A stretch of 64,000 bases of DNA from an unidentified bacterial endosymbiont. GTDB taxonomy: Bacteria > Pseudomonadota > Gammaproteobacteria > Enterobacterales > Enterobacteriaceae. The notes beneath the pieces were generated by a model. It was given only the letters and a program-made list of their open reading frames with translations. It was not told the DNA's origin and searched no databases. How positions within the stretch are numbered: the stretch's first letter is position 1; each line of letters begins with the position of its first letter. Of the stretch, positions 8,834-21,411 are shown one piece after another. Where the stretch lies: positions 1,984,001 to 2,048,000 of the forward strand of contig NZ_OU963893.1 in NCBI RefSeq assembly GCF_918797525.1, written 5' to 3'. The position numbers and the translations under genes were made by a program.

Positions 8834-11800
8834 TTAGTCGACAGACTGCGGACGGGTTGCAGGCGCAGTTGCCTGATGCGAAGCACTGTGCCCCCCGGCA
8901 GAACCTTTGCCATCAAAGTTGAAATCAGGGCGAACCCAGTCGCTTTGACGTGGCGCTTCCGCTATATATTCAGGTGCAGGCGCGCGGGTCATTGGCGCAG
9001 TAGCAACGTGCGCTGGCGCGTTGTGTACTGGCGCTTTCTGCTGTGGCGCGTTGTGGGCTGGCACAGGCGCGGCAACAACCGGCTCTGGTTTCACCTCTGG
9101 CGCTTCGCGAACAGGTTCAACGTCAATGGCGATGTCCTGAACCTCCTCTTCTGCAACCGTTTCAACCACAGTCTCAGGCGTTTCTTCGACCATAGCGGCT
9201 GGTTGTGCTTCTTCAACAACCTGTTTAACTACCACGGAGTCTTCTTCGGCAATCAACTGCGGCGCGGCATCAACCGGCGCGGCAATCACTTCAGGATGTG
9301 TGGTCTCTACTTCAACGGCTTCGACTGCCTGAGGTTCAACCACCGTTGCGGCTTCCGTCACCACCGCTTCAACGGTTGCTCCAGGTGCAATCACCTCTTC
9401 GTTAACAACCTGTTCTTCAACGGCTTGTTCCGGGCGTGCAACCGGGTAGCGGATCCAGACTTTACCGGATGCCATTTCCGGCGACGCGCACGCCACGGTT
9501 AACGGCATGGGAGACTGAGTCGGATAACGCTCATCGCGGTAGCGACGACGACGCTGTCCGCTGACGCGTAGATGGCGCGGAGAACGGCGTGAACGACGCG
9601 GCATACCTGCGTTATCACGGCCTTCACCGTTTTCATCCTGCTCAGCGTTATTTTCGACTACCGCAGGCAGGTCAACTTTTGCCAGTTGGGTGCCCGGTGC
9701 GGTTTCACCGACGTCAGCAACGGTATTCACGATCTCTTCTGCTGGCTGTTCATCGAAGCGGACTTTCTGTGACAGCTGGCGCTGCTTGCGACGCGGCATC
9801 ACCTGAGTACGTTCTTCCTGCTCAGTGTCCTGCTGTTCAACAGGTTCTTCGCGGTTCAGGCTCTTAACTTCCTGCTGCGCCTGACGCTTATCGTCGTTAC
9901 GGCGACGATTACGTTCACGGCGAGGCTGCTGCTCGTCGCGCTGTTTGCTTTTCTCAGACTCGTCACCCGCCTGCTGGCGAATTTCGCGATCTTCAACATT
10001 TTGCTGTTGTTTATCACGACGGTTGCGACGGTTGTCTTCGCGTTGCTCACGGCCTTCGTTATTGTCAGAACGGTTGTCACGGCGCTCATTACGCTCGTTA
10101 CGTTCGTTGCGGTCATTACGATCGCTACGGTCATTACGGTCATTACGATCGCGACGGTTGTTCTGGCGTTTACGACGATCCTGCTGGCGCTCTGGCTTCG
10201 CTTCTTTCGGGGCTTCTTTTGGTTGCTCCGGCTGAACGTCTTCGCCCGCAAACAGCTTCTTCAGCGCACCGAACAAACGGCTCAGGAGGCCCGGTTGTTG
10301 CGGTTGTGCTTTCGCCGCCTCTGGTGCTGGTTTTTGTACAGCAGGTTTAGCGACGGTTTTTTCCATCGCCATCTCCGGCGGTGCTTCCGGCATGATGAAG
10401 GTCGCTAATGCAGGCTGTTCAGGCAGTTTACGCTCGGCAGGCTCTTCATCGGATGGCATTGCCATCTCTTCTTCATGCAGTTTCGGCAGCAGGTAGCTGA
10501 GCGTTGTGGTCTCTTCACCTTTACGCACGCGCAGCACATGGTAGTGCGGAGTTTGCATCTGATCGTTTGGCACGATGATGCAGCGAACGCCGCCCTGTCG
10601 CGCTTCGATTGCACTCACGGCTGTACGTTTTTCGTTTAGCAAATAAGAGGCAACAGGCACCGGCACAATGGCGTGAACCTCTTTGGTGTTCTCTTTCAGC
10701 GCTTCTTCTTCAATCAGACGCAGAATGGAGAGAGAGAGCGATTCGTTATCGCGCACCGTACCGGTACCGGAACAGCGCGGACAGACGTGATGGCTGGACT
10801 CACCCAGGGACGGGCTAAGACGCTGACGGGACATCTCCAGCAGGCCAAAACGTGAAATATGGCTGATCTGAATGCGTGCCCGGTCCTGACGTACCGCTTC
10901 GCGCAGACGGTTTTCTACCGCACGCTGGTGACGAACAGGGGTCATGTCGATGAAGTCGATGACAATCAGACCACCCAGGTCGCGCAGGCGGAGCTGACGG
11001 GCGATTTCATCTGCGGCTTCAAGGTTGGTGTTAAAGGCCGTTTCTTCGATATCGCCTCCACGCGTGGCACGTGCGGAGTTGATGTCGATAGCAGTCAGCG
11101 CTTCAGTGGTATCGATAACGATAGAACCGCCGGACGGCAGACGCACTTCACGCTGGAAGGCAGACTCAATCTGCGATTCAATCTGATAGTGGCTGAATAG
11201 CGGGATTTCACCCGTGTACAGCTTGATTTTGCTGGTGAAATCCGGACGACCCAGCGCGGCGATGTGCTGGCGCGCCAGCTCGAGCACTTTCGGGTTATCA
11301 ATCAGAATTTCGCCGATATCCTGACGCAGATAGTCGCGGAAGGCACGTACGATAACGTTACTTTCCTGGTGGATCAGGAACGGCGCAGGGCGGCTTTCTG
11401 CTGCTTTTTTGATCGCTTCCCAGTGCTTGAGGCGAAAGCTTAAGTCCCACTGCAGCGCTTCGGCAGATTTGCCTACGCCTGCGGTGCGCACGATAAGCCC
11501 CATGCCGTCCGGCAGCTCAAGGCTTGCCAGCGCTTCTTTCAGCTCGGTACGGTCATCACCTTCGATACGGCGTGAGATCCCCCCCGCACGCGGGTTGTTA
11601 GGCATCAGAACCAGGTAGCTCCCCGCCAGGCTGATAAAGGTGGTGAGGGCGGCGCCTTTGTTGCCGCGCTCTTCTTTATCAATCTGTACAATAACTTCCT
11701 GGCCTTCGCGCAGAACATCTTTGATGTTCGGACGGCCGTGAGCGTTATAATTTGCAGGGAAATATTCGCGGGCGATTTCTTTCAGAGGGAGGAAACCGTG

Positions 11801-11992
11801 ACGCTCGGCACCGTAATCAACAAATGCAGCTTCAAGGCTTGGTTCAATGCGGGTGATTTTGCCTTTGTAAATGTTCGCTTTTTTCTGTTCGTGTCCAGGA
11901 CTTTCGATATCCAGATCGTACAGGCGCTGCCCATCCACAAGGGCGACACGCAACTCTTCTTGCTGAGTTGCGTTGATTAACATTCTTTTCAT
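8834..11992 (-). CDS. rne: Ribonuclease E, degradosome scaffold and endonuclease
   Basis: 1052 residues (E. coli 1061). It cuts single-stranded AU-rich RNA in mRNA decay and in rRNA/tRNA processing, at the inner membrane. The catalytic half (about residues 1-530) has an S1 domain (about 35-125), the RNase H/DNase I-like core with the magnesium aspartates in [12 protein letters not shown] and [10 protein letters not shown], and the zinc link CPRCSGTG that holds the tetramer. The membrane-targeting helix ([16 protein letters not shown]) lies near residue 570. The C-terminal half is disordered: an Arg-rich RNA-binding stretch with a (D/E)RN repeat, then the RhlB-binding region ([19 protein letters not shown]) and the terminal PNPase-binding end. 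Expression is probably autoregulated through its long leader. Confidence 0.98.
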   Translation of the reverse strand: MKRMLINATQQEELRVALVDGQRLYDLDIESPGHEQKKANIYKGKITRIEPSLEAAFVDYGAERHGFLPLKEIAREYFPANYNAHGRPNIKDVLREGQEVIVQIDKEERGNKGAALTTFISLAGSYLVLMPNNPRAGGISRRIEGDDRTELKEALASLELPDGMGLIVRTAGVGKSAEALQWDLSFRLKHWEAIKKAAESRPAPFLIHQESNVIVRAFRDYLRQDIGEILIDNPKVLELARQHIAALGRPDFTSKIKLYTGEIPLFSHYQIESQIESAFQREVRLPSGGSIVIDTTEALTAIDINSARATRGGDIEETAFNTNLEAADEIARQLRLRDLGGLIVIDFIDMTPVRHQRAVENRLREAVRQDRARIQISHISRFGLLEMSRQRLSPSLGESSHHVCPRCSGTGTVRDNESLSLSILRLIEEEALKENTKEVHAIVPVPVASYLLNEKRTAVSAIEARQGGVRCIIVPNDQMQTPHYHVLRVRKGEETTTLSYLLPKLHEEEMAMPSDEEPAERKLPEQPALATFIMPEAPPEMAMEKTVAKPAVQKPAPEAAKAQPQQPGLLSRLFGALKKLFAGEDVQPEQPKEAPKEAKPERQQDRRKRQNNRRDRNDRNDRSDRNDRNERNERNERRDNRSDNNEGREQREDNRRNRRDKQQQNVEDREIRQQAGDESEKSKQRDEQQPRRERNRRRNDDKRQAQQEVKSLNREEPVEQQDTEQEERTQVMPRRKQRQLSQKVRFDEQPAEEIVNTVADVGETAPGTQLAKVDLPAVVENNAEQDENGEGRDNAGMPRRSRRSPRHLRVSGQRRRRYRDERYPTQSPMPLTVACASPEMASGKVWIRYPVARPEQAVEEQVVNEEVIAPGATVEAVVTEAATVVEPQAVEAVEVETTHPEVIAAPVDAAPQLIAEEDSVVVKQVVEEAQPAAMVEETPETVVETVAEEEVQDIAIDVEPVREAPEVKPEPVVAAPVPAHNAPQQKAPVHNAPAHVATAPMTRAPAPEYIAEAPRQSDWVRPDFNFDGKGSAGGHSASHQATAPATRPQSVD
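10084..10155. repeat. Eight-copy 9-bp coding tandem repeat in rne
   Basis: Eight consecutive 9-base units, consensus GGTCATTAC on the plus strand (variants GCTCATTAC, GCTCGTTAC, GATCGCTAC and others). On the rne strand each encodes Arg-Asn-Asp or a variant (Ser-Asp, Asn-Glu). They make a tract of alternating charge and Asn in the RNA-binding tail of RNase E. E. coli has a shorter, less regular version. Slipped-strand changes would keep the frame. Confidence 0.8.
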
Positions 11993-12563
11993 CGTAACTT
12001 ACTCGTTATTCTTACATTGACGACAAAGCTGCGGGCAAGGTGACGCTTTCCGGGGTATGAACCGATGGCCTCGTGTCTATTCACGTCGCCAACCTCACGG
12101 TTGTCGCTCGCTTAAGAGGCGCAGAGTGTCGGTTGCCTGTATTTTATACGGAAATACAGCGCAATTATCAGGGGAATTGCCTGGGATAACTCTCCAGAAA
12201 ACAATCCTTATACCGGGAAGTACTGCAACCCGCAGCCCGCTAACTGCCTGAAAGATCAATACGTCTTACGCCATTGCTGCGTGGATGATCGGTCAGACAA
12301 AATTGGTCATTCCGTCAACATCCTTACATAACCTGGATTTAACACGGAAAACGGGTTCATTATTCCATTGCAAGCCGGGTTATAGCAAGATGACTTTTAC
12401 CAATTATCACCCGGTTACTCACAGTTTCTTCACTTCAAGCGGGTGATTGGTTTAATAACCACCAAATCGATTGCGTGAAACACAAGTCAGAGCGGGTAGA
12501 CGTAAATATAAGCATAGAAAAATGAGTGGCGCGAATCTCTGACGATATTTAGAATCGCCAACC
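11993..12563. promoter_or_regulatory. rne leader (-) and rluC promoter region (+)
   Basis: A 571-base stretch without a gene separates the divergent rne and rluC. In E. coli rne mRNA has a 361-base 5' leader whose hairpins let RNase E cut and so repress its own message. By that measure the leader here would run from 11993 to about 12350 on the minus strand. Small inverted repeats are visible (for example CAACC-TCAC-GGTTG at about 12089-12102). I see no open frame with coding character. The rluC promoter must lie in the last 150 bases. Confidence 0.6.
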
Positions 12564-13511
12564 ATGAAAACAGAGACTCCAGCCGTAAAAATAATTGCTA
12601 TCGCGGATGACTACGCGGGGCAACGTATCGATAACTTTTTACGTACCCAGTTGAAAGGGGTACCTAAAAGCATGATTTATCGCATCCTGCGTAAGGGCGA
12701 GGTGCGGGTTAACAAAAAACGCGTGAAGCCAGAGTATAAGCTTGAAGCCGGTGACGAGGTGCGTATTCCCCCGGTGCGCCTTGCTGAACGTGAAGAGGAC
12801 GTCGTATCACCTAAGCTACAGAAAGTTGCGGCCCTCAACGAGGTTATCCTCTATGAAGATGACGCTATTCTGGTGCTGAATAAGCCATCCGGCACGGCGG
12901 TGCATGGCGGTAGCGGTCTGAGCTTCGGCGTGATTGAAGGACTGCGCGCTTTGCGTCCGGAGGCGCGCTTCCTCGAACTGGTTCATCGTCTTGACCGCGA
13001 CACGTCCGGCGTGCTGCTGGTGGCGAAAAAGCGTTCCGCGCTGCGTTCTTTGCATGAGCAACTGCGCGAAAAAGGGATGCAGAAAGATTATCTGGCGCTG
13101 GTTCGCGGACAGTGGCAATCCCATGTGAAAGTGGTGCAGGCGCCGTTGCTGAAAAATATTCTGCAAAGCGGTGAGCGTATTGTCCGCGTCAATCAGGAAG
13201 GTAAAGCATCTGAGACGCGCTTTAAAGTTGAAGAGCGCTTCGCGTTCGCTACGCTGGTTCGCTGTAGCCCGGTAACGGGGCGTACCCACCAGATCCGCGT
13301 CCATACCCAACATGCCGGACACCCTATCGCCTTTGATGACCGCTATGGCGACCGGGAGTTTGACAAGCAGTTGGCGGGGACGGGGCTGTCTCGTCTGTTC
13401 CTGCATGCGGCTGCGCTGACGTTTACGCATCCTAATACGGGCGAAACGATCCGTATTGAAGCGCCGCTTGATGAGCAGTTGAAGCGTTGTCTTAGCGTTT
13501 TGCGCGGCTGA
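12564..13511 (+). CDS. rluC: 23S rRNA pseudouridine synthase RluC
   Basis: 315 residues (E. coli 319). It makes pseudouridine at 23S rRNA positions 955, 2504 and 2580 (E. coli numbering). An N-terminal S4 RNA-binding domain (about residues 18-75, QRIDNFLRTQLKGVPKSMIY) precedes the catalytic RluA-type domain with the nucleophile aspartate in the motif HRLDRDTSG. The later motif GRTHQIRVHTQHAGHPI is also typical. It is divergent from rne, as in E. coli. A few residues are missing near the C-terminus (QLAGTGL) relative to E. coli, in a variable loop. Confidence 0.97.
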   Translation: MKTETPAVKIIAIADDYAGQRIDNFLRTQLKGVPKSMIYRILRKGEVRVNKKRVKPEYKLEAGDEVRIPPVRLAEREEDVVSPKLQKVAALNEVILYEDDAILVLNKPSGTAVHGGSGLSFGVIEGLRALRPEARFLELVHRLDRDTSGVLLVAKKRSALRSLHEQLREKGMQKDYLALVRGQWQSHVKVVQAPLLKNILQSGERIVRVNQEGKASETRFKVEERFAFATLVRCSPVTGRTHQIRVHTQHAGHPIAFDDRYGDREFDKQLAGTGLSRLFLHAAALTFTHPNTGETIRIEAPLDEQLKRCLSVLRG

Positions 13512-13522
13512 CTTTACCTTGC

Positions 13523-13543
13523 GCCCTCTCCGCGTGGGAGGGC
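13523..13543. terminator. Weak hairpin between rluC and yceF
   Basis: GCCCTC...CC-GCGT-GG-GAGGGC forms a GC-rich stem between two convergent genes. No good T-run follows on either strand, so terminator function is only a guess. Confidence 0.35.
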
Positions 13544-13572
13544 ATCAGGCCGCACTTTTACAATGGCAAAAA

Positions 13573-14157
13573 TCACGCTGTCAGCGGATTATACTCTTCG
13601 CGTCTTAGCATCTGACACAGCGCAATCAGCGGCAATCCCACCAGCGTGTTAGGGTCTCGCCCGTCCAGCTTGTCGAACAGTGCAATGCCCAGCCCCTCGC
13701 ATTTAAAACTGCCCGCACACTTCAGGGGACGCTCCCGGCGCACATAATCTATAATCTCTTGCTCGCTCAGATGGCGGAAGTGCACGTCAAACGGCTCACA
13801 CTCGGTTTGCAGGTGGCCCGAGGCCGAGTTGTAAAGCGCAAGCCCGGTATAGAAGGTAACGATGCTGCCACGCGCGCGCATCAACTGCCGACAGGCGTTT
13901 TCTTCCGTGTGGGGCTTGCCGGTTATCTCGCCGTCCAGCACGCAAACCTGATCGGAGCCTATAATCAAATGAGCAGGATAACGGGCGGCAAGAGACTGGG
14001 CTTTCTCTTTAGCCAGCCGGGTCACCAGATGACGCGGTGATTCACCGGACTGTGGCGTCTCGTCGACGTCCGGGGCGGCGCAATCGAACGGGATCCCGAG
14101 CTTTTCCAGCAACATTCGGCGGTAGGGTGAGGTGGAGGCAAGAACGAGATTTGGCAT
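13573..14157 (-). CDS. yceF: 7-methyl-GTP pyrophosphatase, Maf/YceF family
   Basis: 194 residues, the family length. Maf-type nucleotide pyrophosphatases hydrolyse modified nucleotides; the E. coli YceF paralogue prefers 7-methyl-GTP, apparently as a house-cleaning step. The N-terminal phosphate-binding motif is [18 protein letters not shown], and the metal-site segment [18 protein letters not shown] is intact. It stands alone between rluC and the divergent yceD operon. The YceF rather than YhdE assignment rests on sequence similarity and on locus. Confidence 0.95.
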   Translation of the reverse strand: MPNLVLASTSPYRRMLLEKLGIPFDCAAPDVDETPQSGESPRHLVTRLAKEKAQSLAARYPAHLIIGSDQVCVLDGEITGKPHTEENACRQLMRARGSIVTFYTGLALYNSASGHLQTECEPFDVHFRHLSEQEIIDYVRRERPLKCAGSFKCEGLGIALFDKLDGRDPNTLVGLPLIALCQMLRREEYNPLTA

Positions 14158-14259
14158 ATTTTTTTCACCAGATGTAGCGTATCGATGCCAGCCATTTTAA
14201 ACTACAGGCCGCAATGTGTGCGAATAATTGGCAAAAGGCAGCTCTGGTTGCCTTTTTCT

Positions 14260-14819
<560 letters not shown>

Positions 14820-14823
14820 TTGA

Positions 14824-15009
<186 letters not shown>

Positions 15010-15090
15010 TCACGCGTCAGCGTGATTAGGCTTAGTGAGGAATTTCCCCGTGCAAACGGGGAATTTACCGAACCAGGCTGTGACGATACC

Positions 15091-16125
15091 TTGACACGTC
15101 TAACCCTGGCGTTAGATGTCATGGGGGGAGATTTTGGCCCTTCCGTGACAGTGCCTGCAGCATTGCAGGCACTGAATTCTAATTCGCAACTCACACTTCT
15201 TTTAGTCGGCAATCCCGACACAATCACGCCATTACTTGCAAAAGCTGACTTTGAACAACGTTCACGTCTGCAGATTTTTCCTGCGCAGTCAGTTATTGCC
15301 AGTGATGCCCGGCCATCGCAGGCTATTCGCAATAGCCGTGGCAGCTCTATGCGAATGGCGCTGGAGCTGGTGAAAGAAGGGCGAGCGCAGGCTTGCGTCA
15401 GCGCAGGCAATACCGGCGCGCTGATGGGGCTGTCGAAATTATTGCTCAAGCCTATTGAGGGTATTGAGCGTCCGGCGCTGGTCACGGTGTTACCGCATCA
15501 GCAAAAGGGCAAAACGGTGGTGCTTGATCTGGGTGCTAACGTCGATTGTGATAGTACAATGCTGGCTCAGTTTGCCGTAATGGGGTCGGTGCTGGCAGAA
15601 GATGTGGTCGGGATTAATAACCCCCGCGTTGCGCTTTTGAATATTGGTGAAGAAGAAACTAAGGGCCTGGACAGTATCCGCGACGCTGCGGAAATACTCA
15701 AACAGGTTCCGTCCATTAACTATATTGGTTATCTCGAAGCCAATGAGCTACTAACAGGTAAAACAGATGTCCTGGTCTGTGATGGTTTCACCGGAAACGT
15801 AACGTTAAAGACCATGGAAGGGGTTGTGAGGATGTTCCTTTCTCTGCTGAAATCGCAGGGGAATGGTCAGAAACGATCCTGGTGGCTGATTTTATTAAAG
15901 CGATGGCTACAAAAAAGCCTGATGCGGCGATTCAGTCACCTCAACCCCGACCAGTATAATGGCGCCTGTCTGTTAGGATTGCGCGGCATCGTGATTAAGA
16001 GTCATGGCGCCGCCAATCAGCGAGCATTTGCTGTCGCGATTGAACAGGCAGTGCAGGCGGTGCAGCGACAAGTTCCCCAGCGGATTGCCGCTCGCCTGGG
16101 ATCTGTATTAGCTAAAAGTGACTGA
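15091..16125 (+). CDS. plsX: Phosphate acyltransferase PlsX
   Basis: 344 residues from the TTG at 15091, which gives the family start [17 protein letters not shown]. In-frame codons back to 15022 lack support. PlsX makes acyl-phosphate from acyl-ACP for phospholipid synthesis at the membrane. The glycine-rich [20 protein letters not shown], the [10 protein letters not shown] and the [16 protein letters not shown] motifs are all intact. The C-terminus is slightly shorter than in E. coli (ends LAKSD). fabH begins 6 bases later. Confidence 0.95.
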   Translation: MTRLTLALDVMGGDFGPSVTVPAALQALNSNSQLTLLLVGNPDTITPLLAKADFEQRSRLQIFPAQSVIASDARPSQAIRNSRGSSMRMALELVKEGRAQACVSAGNTGALMGLSKLLLKPIEGIERPALVTVLPHQQKGKTVVLDLGANVDCDSTMLAQFAVMGSVLAEDVVGINNPRVALLNIGEEETKGLDSIRDAAEILKQVPSINYIGYLEANELLTGKTDVLVCDGFTGNVTLKTMEGVVRMFLSLLKSQGNGQKRSWWLILLKRWLQKSLMRRFSHLNPDQYNGACLLGLRGIVIKSHGAANQRAFAVAIEQAVQAVQRQVPQRIAARLGSVLAKSD

Positions 16126-16131
16126 GCGTAC

Positions 16132-17085
16132 ATGTATACGAAGATTTTAGGTACCGGCAGCTACCTGCCAAAACAAGTGCGTACCAACGCCGATCTTGAA
16201 AAAATGGTAGAGACGTCTGACGAGTGGATTGTCACGCGCACAGGTATCCGTGAACGTCGTATCGCCGCGCCAGACGAAACCGTGTCCTCCATGGGTTACG
16301 AAGCCGCTCTGCGCGCCATTGATATGGCCGGCGTCGATAAAGAGCAGATTGGTCTGATCGTGGTTGCGACGACGTCAGCGACGCATGCTTTCCCAAGCGC
16401 GGCGTGCCAGGTGCAGAACATGCTCGGCATTAAAGGTTGCCCGGCGTTTGACGTTGCCGCAGCCTGCGCAGGTTTCACCTATGCCCTGAGCATCGCCGAT
16501 CAATATGTTAAATCCGGCGCCGTGAAATATGCGCTGGTGATTGGCGCTGACGTGCTGGCGCGTACCTGCGATCCGAGCGATCGTGGAACGATCATTATCT
16601 TTGGTGACGGTGCGGGCGCAGTGCTGCTTGGCCAGTCCGAAAAACAGGGCATCATCTCCACGCATCTGCATGCTGACGGAAGCTATGGCACGCTGCTGAC
16701 GCTGCCTAACGCCGATCGCGTTAATCCGGATAACCCGATTCATCTGACGATGGCAGGGAATGAGGTGTTCAAGGTGGCGGTGACCGAGCTTGCGCACATT
16801 GTTGATGAAACGCTGGAAGCCAACAACCTTGAACGCTCTGCGCTGGACTGGCTGGTGCCGCATCAGGCTAACCTGCGCATTATCAGCGCTACCGCCAAAA
16901 AGCTGGGCATGTCGATGGATAACGTTGTGGTAACGCTGGATCGCCACGGCAACACCTCTGCGGCATCGGTACCGTGCGCATTTGACGAAGCGGTACGCGA
17001 TGGACGAATCAAACGGGGCCAACTGGTCTTGCTTGAAGCCTTTGGAGGCGGGTTCACCTGGGGTTCCGCGCTGGTTCGTTTCTAG
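16132..17085 (+). CDS. fabH: Beta-ketoacyl-ACP synthase III
   Basis: 317 residues, the exact family length. FabH starts fatty-acid synthesis by condensing acetyl-CoA with malonyl-ACP. The catalytic cysteine is C112 ([13 protein letters not shown]), and the partner His and Asn lie in [10 protein letters not shown] and [10 protein letters not shown]. The C-terminal [13 protein letters not shown] is also conserved. It is part of the plsX-fabHDG-acpP-fabF cluster and precedes fabD by 15 bases. Confidence 0.98.
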   Translation: MYTKILGTGSYLPKQVRTNADLEKMVETSDEWIVTRTGIRERRIAAPDETVSSMGYEAALRAIDMAGVDKEQIGLIVVATTSATHAFPSAACQVQNMLGIKGCPAFDVAAACAGFTYALSIADQYVKSGAVKYALVIGADVLARTCDPSDRGTIIIFGDGAGAVLLGQSEKQGIISTHLHADGSYGTLLTLPNADRVNPDNPIHLTMAGNEVFKVAVTELAHIVDETLEANNLERSALDWLVPHQANLRIISATAKKLGMSMDNVVVTLDRHGNTSAASVPCAFDEAVRDGRIKRGQLVLLEAFGGGFTWGSALVRF

Positions 17086-17100
17086 GATAAGGATTAAAAA

Positions 17101-18030
17101 ATGATGCAATTTGCTTTTGTCTTTCCGGGCCAGGGCTCGCAAACCGTTGGCATGTTGTCTGAAATGGCAGCACACTATCCGGTGATTGAAGAGACTTTCC
17201 GTGAAGCTTCCGTTGCACTGGGTTATGATTTATGGGCGCTGACCCAGCAGGGGCCTGCCGAAGAACTCAACAAAACCTGGCAGACTCAGCCTGCGCTGCT
17301 GAGCGCGTCCGTTGCGCTGTGGCGCGTATGGCAGCAGCAGGGCGGTAAAGCGCCAGCGCTGCTCGCGGGCCACAGCCTGGGTGAGTATTCTGCGCTGGTG
17401 TGTGCTGGGGTGATTGCCTTTGCAGATGCGGTACGTCTGGTTGAACTGCGCGGTAAATTCATGCAAGAAGCGGTGCCGGAAGGCACGGGCGGCATGTCTG
17501 CCATTATCGGACTTGATGATGCTTCCATTGCCAAAGCCTGTGAAGAATCCGCTGAAGGCCAGGTGGTTTCTCCGGTTAACTTTAACTCGCCAGGCCAGGT
17601 GGTTATCGCCGGTCATAAAGAAGCAGTTGAACGTGCAGGCGCTGCCTGTAGAGCGGCGGGCGCGAAACGTGCTCTGCCGCTACCGGTAAGCGTACCTTCT
17701 CACTGCGCGCTGATGAAACCTGCTGCTGATAAACTGGCCCTGGAGCTGGAGAAAATTACGTTTAACGCACCGACGATTGCCGTTGTGAACAACGTCGATG
17801 TGAAATGCGAAACCGCGCCGCAAGCCATCCGTAGCGCACTGGTTCGCCAGCTTTATAGCCCGGTACAGTGGACCAAAAGCGTTGAGTTTATGGCCTCACA
17901 GGGTGTAGAGCGTTTGTATGAAGTCGGCCCTGGTAAAGTCCTCACCGGCCTGACAAAACGGATTGTTGACACCCTGACCGCCTCGGCGCTCAACGAGCCT
18001 GAAGCGCTGTCAGCAGCACTCTCGCAATAA
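17101..18030 (+). CDS. fabD: Malonyl-CoA:ACP transacylase
   Basis: 309 residues. Transfers malonyl from CoA to acyl carrier protein, feeding chain extension. The nucleophile is S92 in GHSLGEYSALV. The oxyanion segment FVFPGQGSQTVGML is at the N-terminus and the catalytic histidine is in VSVPSHCALM. The start is MMQF; either ATG is possible and they differ by one residue. Thirteen bases separate it from fabG. Confidence 0.98.
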   Translation: MMQFAFVFPGQGSQTVGMLSEMAAHYPVIEETFREASVALGYDLWALTQQGPAEELNKTWQTQPALLSASVALWRVWQQQGGKAPALLAGHSLGEYSALVCAGVIAFADAVRLVELRGKFMQEAVPEGTGGMSAIIGLDDASIAKACEESAEGQVVSPVNFNSPGQVVIAGHKEAVERAGAACRAAGAKRALPLPVSVPSHCALMKPAADKLALELEKITFNAPTIAVVNNVDVKCETAPQAIRSALVRQLYSPVQWTKSVEFMASQGVERLYEVGPGKVLTGLTKRIVDTLTASALNEPEALSAALSQ

Positions 18031-18042
18031 AAGAGGAATACC

Positions 18043-18777
18043 ATGAGTTTTGAAGGAAAAATTGCGCTGGTTACTGGCGCAAGCCGCGGTATCGGGCGTG
18101 CAATTGCTGAAACACTGGTTGCGCGTGGCGCAAAAGTGATTGGTACTGCAACCAGCGAGAATGGCGCGAATGCCATCAGCGAGTATCTGGGCGCTAACGG
18201 TAAAGGTCTGGTATTGAACGTGACCGAACCTGCATCTATCGAATCTGTTCTGGAAAATATTCGCGCAGAATTTGGCGAAGTGGATATTCTGGTAAATAAT
18301 GCCGGTATCACACGCGACAACCTGCTGATGCGAATGAAAGATGATGAGTGGAACGATATTATCGAAACCAACCTGTCATCTGTATTCCGTCTGTCAAAAG
18401 CGGTAATGCGCGCTATGATGAAAAAGCGTCATGGTCGTATTATCACTGTTGGTTCTGTGGTTGGTACCATGGGAAATGCTGGTCAGGCTAACTACGCTGC
18501 GGCGAAAGCTGGCCTGATTGGTTTCAGTAAGTCGCTGGCACGTGAAGTTGCGTCCCGCGGTATTACTGTAAACGTTGTTGCTCCGGGCTTTATTGAAACG
18601 GACATGACGCGTGCGCTGACTGATGATCAGCGTGCGGGTACACTGGCAGCTGTTCCTGCGGGCCGACTTGGCGACCCTAAAGAAATTGCCAGTGCGGTTG
18701 CATTTTTAGCTTCTGACGAAGCGGGTTACATCACTGGTGAGACCCTCCACGTCAATGGCGGGATGTACATGGTTTAA
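18043..18777 (+). CDS. fabG: 3-oxoacyl-ACP reductase
   Basis: 244 residues. This NADPH-dependent short-chain dehydrogenase reduces 3-ketoacyl-ACP in each elongation round. The cofactor motif TGASRGIGRAIA is near residue 12 and NNAG near residue 86. The catalytic Ser-Tyr-Lys set is in GSVVGTMGNAGQANYAAAKA. The start has a clear ribosome site (AAAGAGGAA). An intergenic stretch of about 150 bases before acpP probably holds the strong acpP promoter. Confidence 0.98.
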   Translation: MSFEGKIALVTGASRGIGRAIAETLVARGAKVIGTATSENGANAISEYLGANGKGLVLNVTEPASIESVLENIRAEFGEVDILVNNAGITRDNLLMRMKDDEWNDIIETNLSSVFRLSKAVMRAMMKKRHGRIITVGSVVGTMGNAGQANYAAAKAGLIGFSKSLAREVASRGITVNVVAPGFIETDMTRALTDDQRAGTLAAVPAGRLGDPKEIASAVAFLASDEAGYITGETLHVNGGMYMV

Positions 18778-18931
18778 CCACGATCGAAAATATTTGCGTT
18801 ATTAGGGCCAATGGCCTCAAAATAACGTAAAATCGTGGTATGAACTGCCGGGATTTAGTTGCAAATTTTTCAACATTTTATACACTACGAAAACCATCGC
18901 GAAAGCGAGTTTTGATAGGAAATTTAAGAGT

Positions 18932-19168
18932 ATGAGCACTATCGAAGAACGCGTTAAGAAAATTATCGGCGAACAGCTGGGCGTTAAGCAGGAAGAAGTT
19001 GTGAACTCCGCTTCCTTCGTTGAAGACCTGGGCGCAGATTCTCTTGACACCGTTGAGCTGGTAATGGCTCTGGAAGAAGAGTTTGATACTGAGATTCCGG
19101 ACGAAGAAGCTGAGAAAATCACCACCGTTCAGGCTGCCATTGATTACATCAACGGTCACCAGGCGTAA
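18932..19168 (+). CDS. acpP: Acyl carrier protein
   Basis: 78 residues, extremely conserved. It carries growing acyl chains on a phosphopantetheine attached to S37 (counting Met) in the motif [18 protein letters not shown]. The protein is small and strongly acidic. Codon use is that of a highly expressed gene. A terminator follows the stop, so much of the message probably ends there, with readthrough to fabF. Confidence 0.99.
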   Translation: MSTIEERVKKIIGEQLGVKQEEVVNSASFVEDLGADSLDTVELVMALEEEFDTEIPDEEAEKITTVQAAIDYINGHQA

Positions 19169-20500
<1,332 letters not shown>

Positions 20501-20522
20501 GCCTGATTGCCCGCTAGCCCGT

Positions 20523-20553
20523 AAAAAAAGGTCCGCTTGTCGGGCCTTTTTTT
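20523..20553 (+). terminator. Rho-independent terminator of fabF
   Basis: AAAAAAAGGTCCG / CGGGCCTTTTTTT form a long stem (one G-T pair), with the T-run giving the release signal and the A-run making it usable on both strands. Confidence 0.88.
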
Positions 20554-20599
20554 ATAAAGTGACCCGGCCAGACCGATCCTTCACGCATAAGGTGCCACT

Positions 20600-21409
20600 A
20601 TGTTTGTCATCAATGGCCTTGAACAGGATAGCTTGCCCGCGAGCGACAGGGCGACGCAGTTTGGTGATGGCTGCTTTACCACAGCACGTATCCTTGATGG
20701 AAGAATATGCCTGTTTGATGCGCACATCCGTCGCCTGCAACTGGCGTGCGCAGCCTTAATGATCCCTTTTCTTGACTGGGAAACGCTGCGCGGCGAAATG
20801 AGCCAGCTGGCATCCGGGAAGGCGCGCGGTGTACTTAAAGTGATTATCAGCCGCGGCAGCGGTGGCCGGGGTTACAGTGGCGCTACGTGCCTGCATCCGA
20901 CGCGCATGGTATCAGTTTCCGCCTGGCCTGCCCATTATGAACGCTGGCGTGAAGAGGGAGTGACTCTGACGCTCAGCCCGGTACGACTGGGAAGAAACCC
21001 GATGCTTGCCGGAATAAAACACCTCAATCGCCTCGAACAGGTGCTAATCCGTACTCATCTTGAACAGACGGATGCTGATGAGGCGCTGGTTCTTGACAGC
21101 GAAGGGGTCATTACGGAATGCTGTGCGGCTAATTTATTCTGGCGGCAGGATGATAATGTTTATACGCCTTCGCTGGAACAGGCTGGCGTAAAAGGCATTA
21201 TGCGACAAGTTTGTATCGAACACCTGGCACGCTCAGGCTTTCGTGTTGTCGAAGTAAGCGTAAAGGAAGATGCGCTCCTGAAGGCTGATGAAGTTGTGAT
21301 TTGTAATGCGCTGATGCCTGTTATACCGGTCCGTGCCTGGGGCAAACTCACTTTCCCTTCGCGCGAGCTGTTCCAGTTTTTAGCCCCACTATGTGAGCAG
21401 ACCCAATAG
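20600..21409 (+). CDS. pabC: Aminodeoxychorismate lyase
   Basis: 269 residues. This PLP enzyme (class IV aminotransferase fold) releases pyruvate from aminodeoxychorismate to give 4-aminobenzoate for folate. The conserved [20 protein letters not shown] opens the protein. The lysine that binds PLP is in [20 protein letters not shown], and the cofactor phosphate site [14 protein letters not shown] follows. mltG starts 2 bases after the stop, so pabC-mltG-tmk-holB-ycfH is one tight operon. Confidence 0.96.
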   Translation: MFVINGLEQDSLPASDRATQFGDGCFTTARILDGRICLFDAHIRRLQLACAALMIPFLDWETLRGEMSQLASGKARGVLKVIISRGSGGRGYSGATCLHPTRMVSVSAWPAHYERWREEGVTLTLSPVRLGRNPMLAGIKHLNRLEQVLIRTHLEQTDADEALVLDSEGVITECCAANLFWRQDDNVYTPSLEQAGVKGIMRQVCIEHLARSGFRVVEVSVKEDALLKADEVVICNALMPVIPVRAWGKLTFPSRELFQFLAPLCEQTQ

Positions 21410-21411
21410 TC

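Noticed and set aside
10001..10408. 135-residue hydrophobic plus-strand frame opposite rne
   Set aside because: It is the complement of the Arg/Asn/Asp repeat of RNase E; the apparent membrane-like protein is a by-product of that repeat. No ribosome site.
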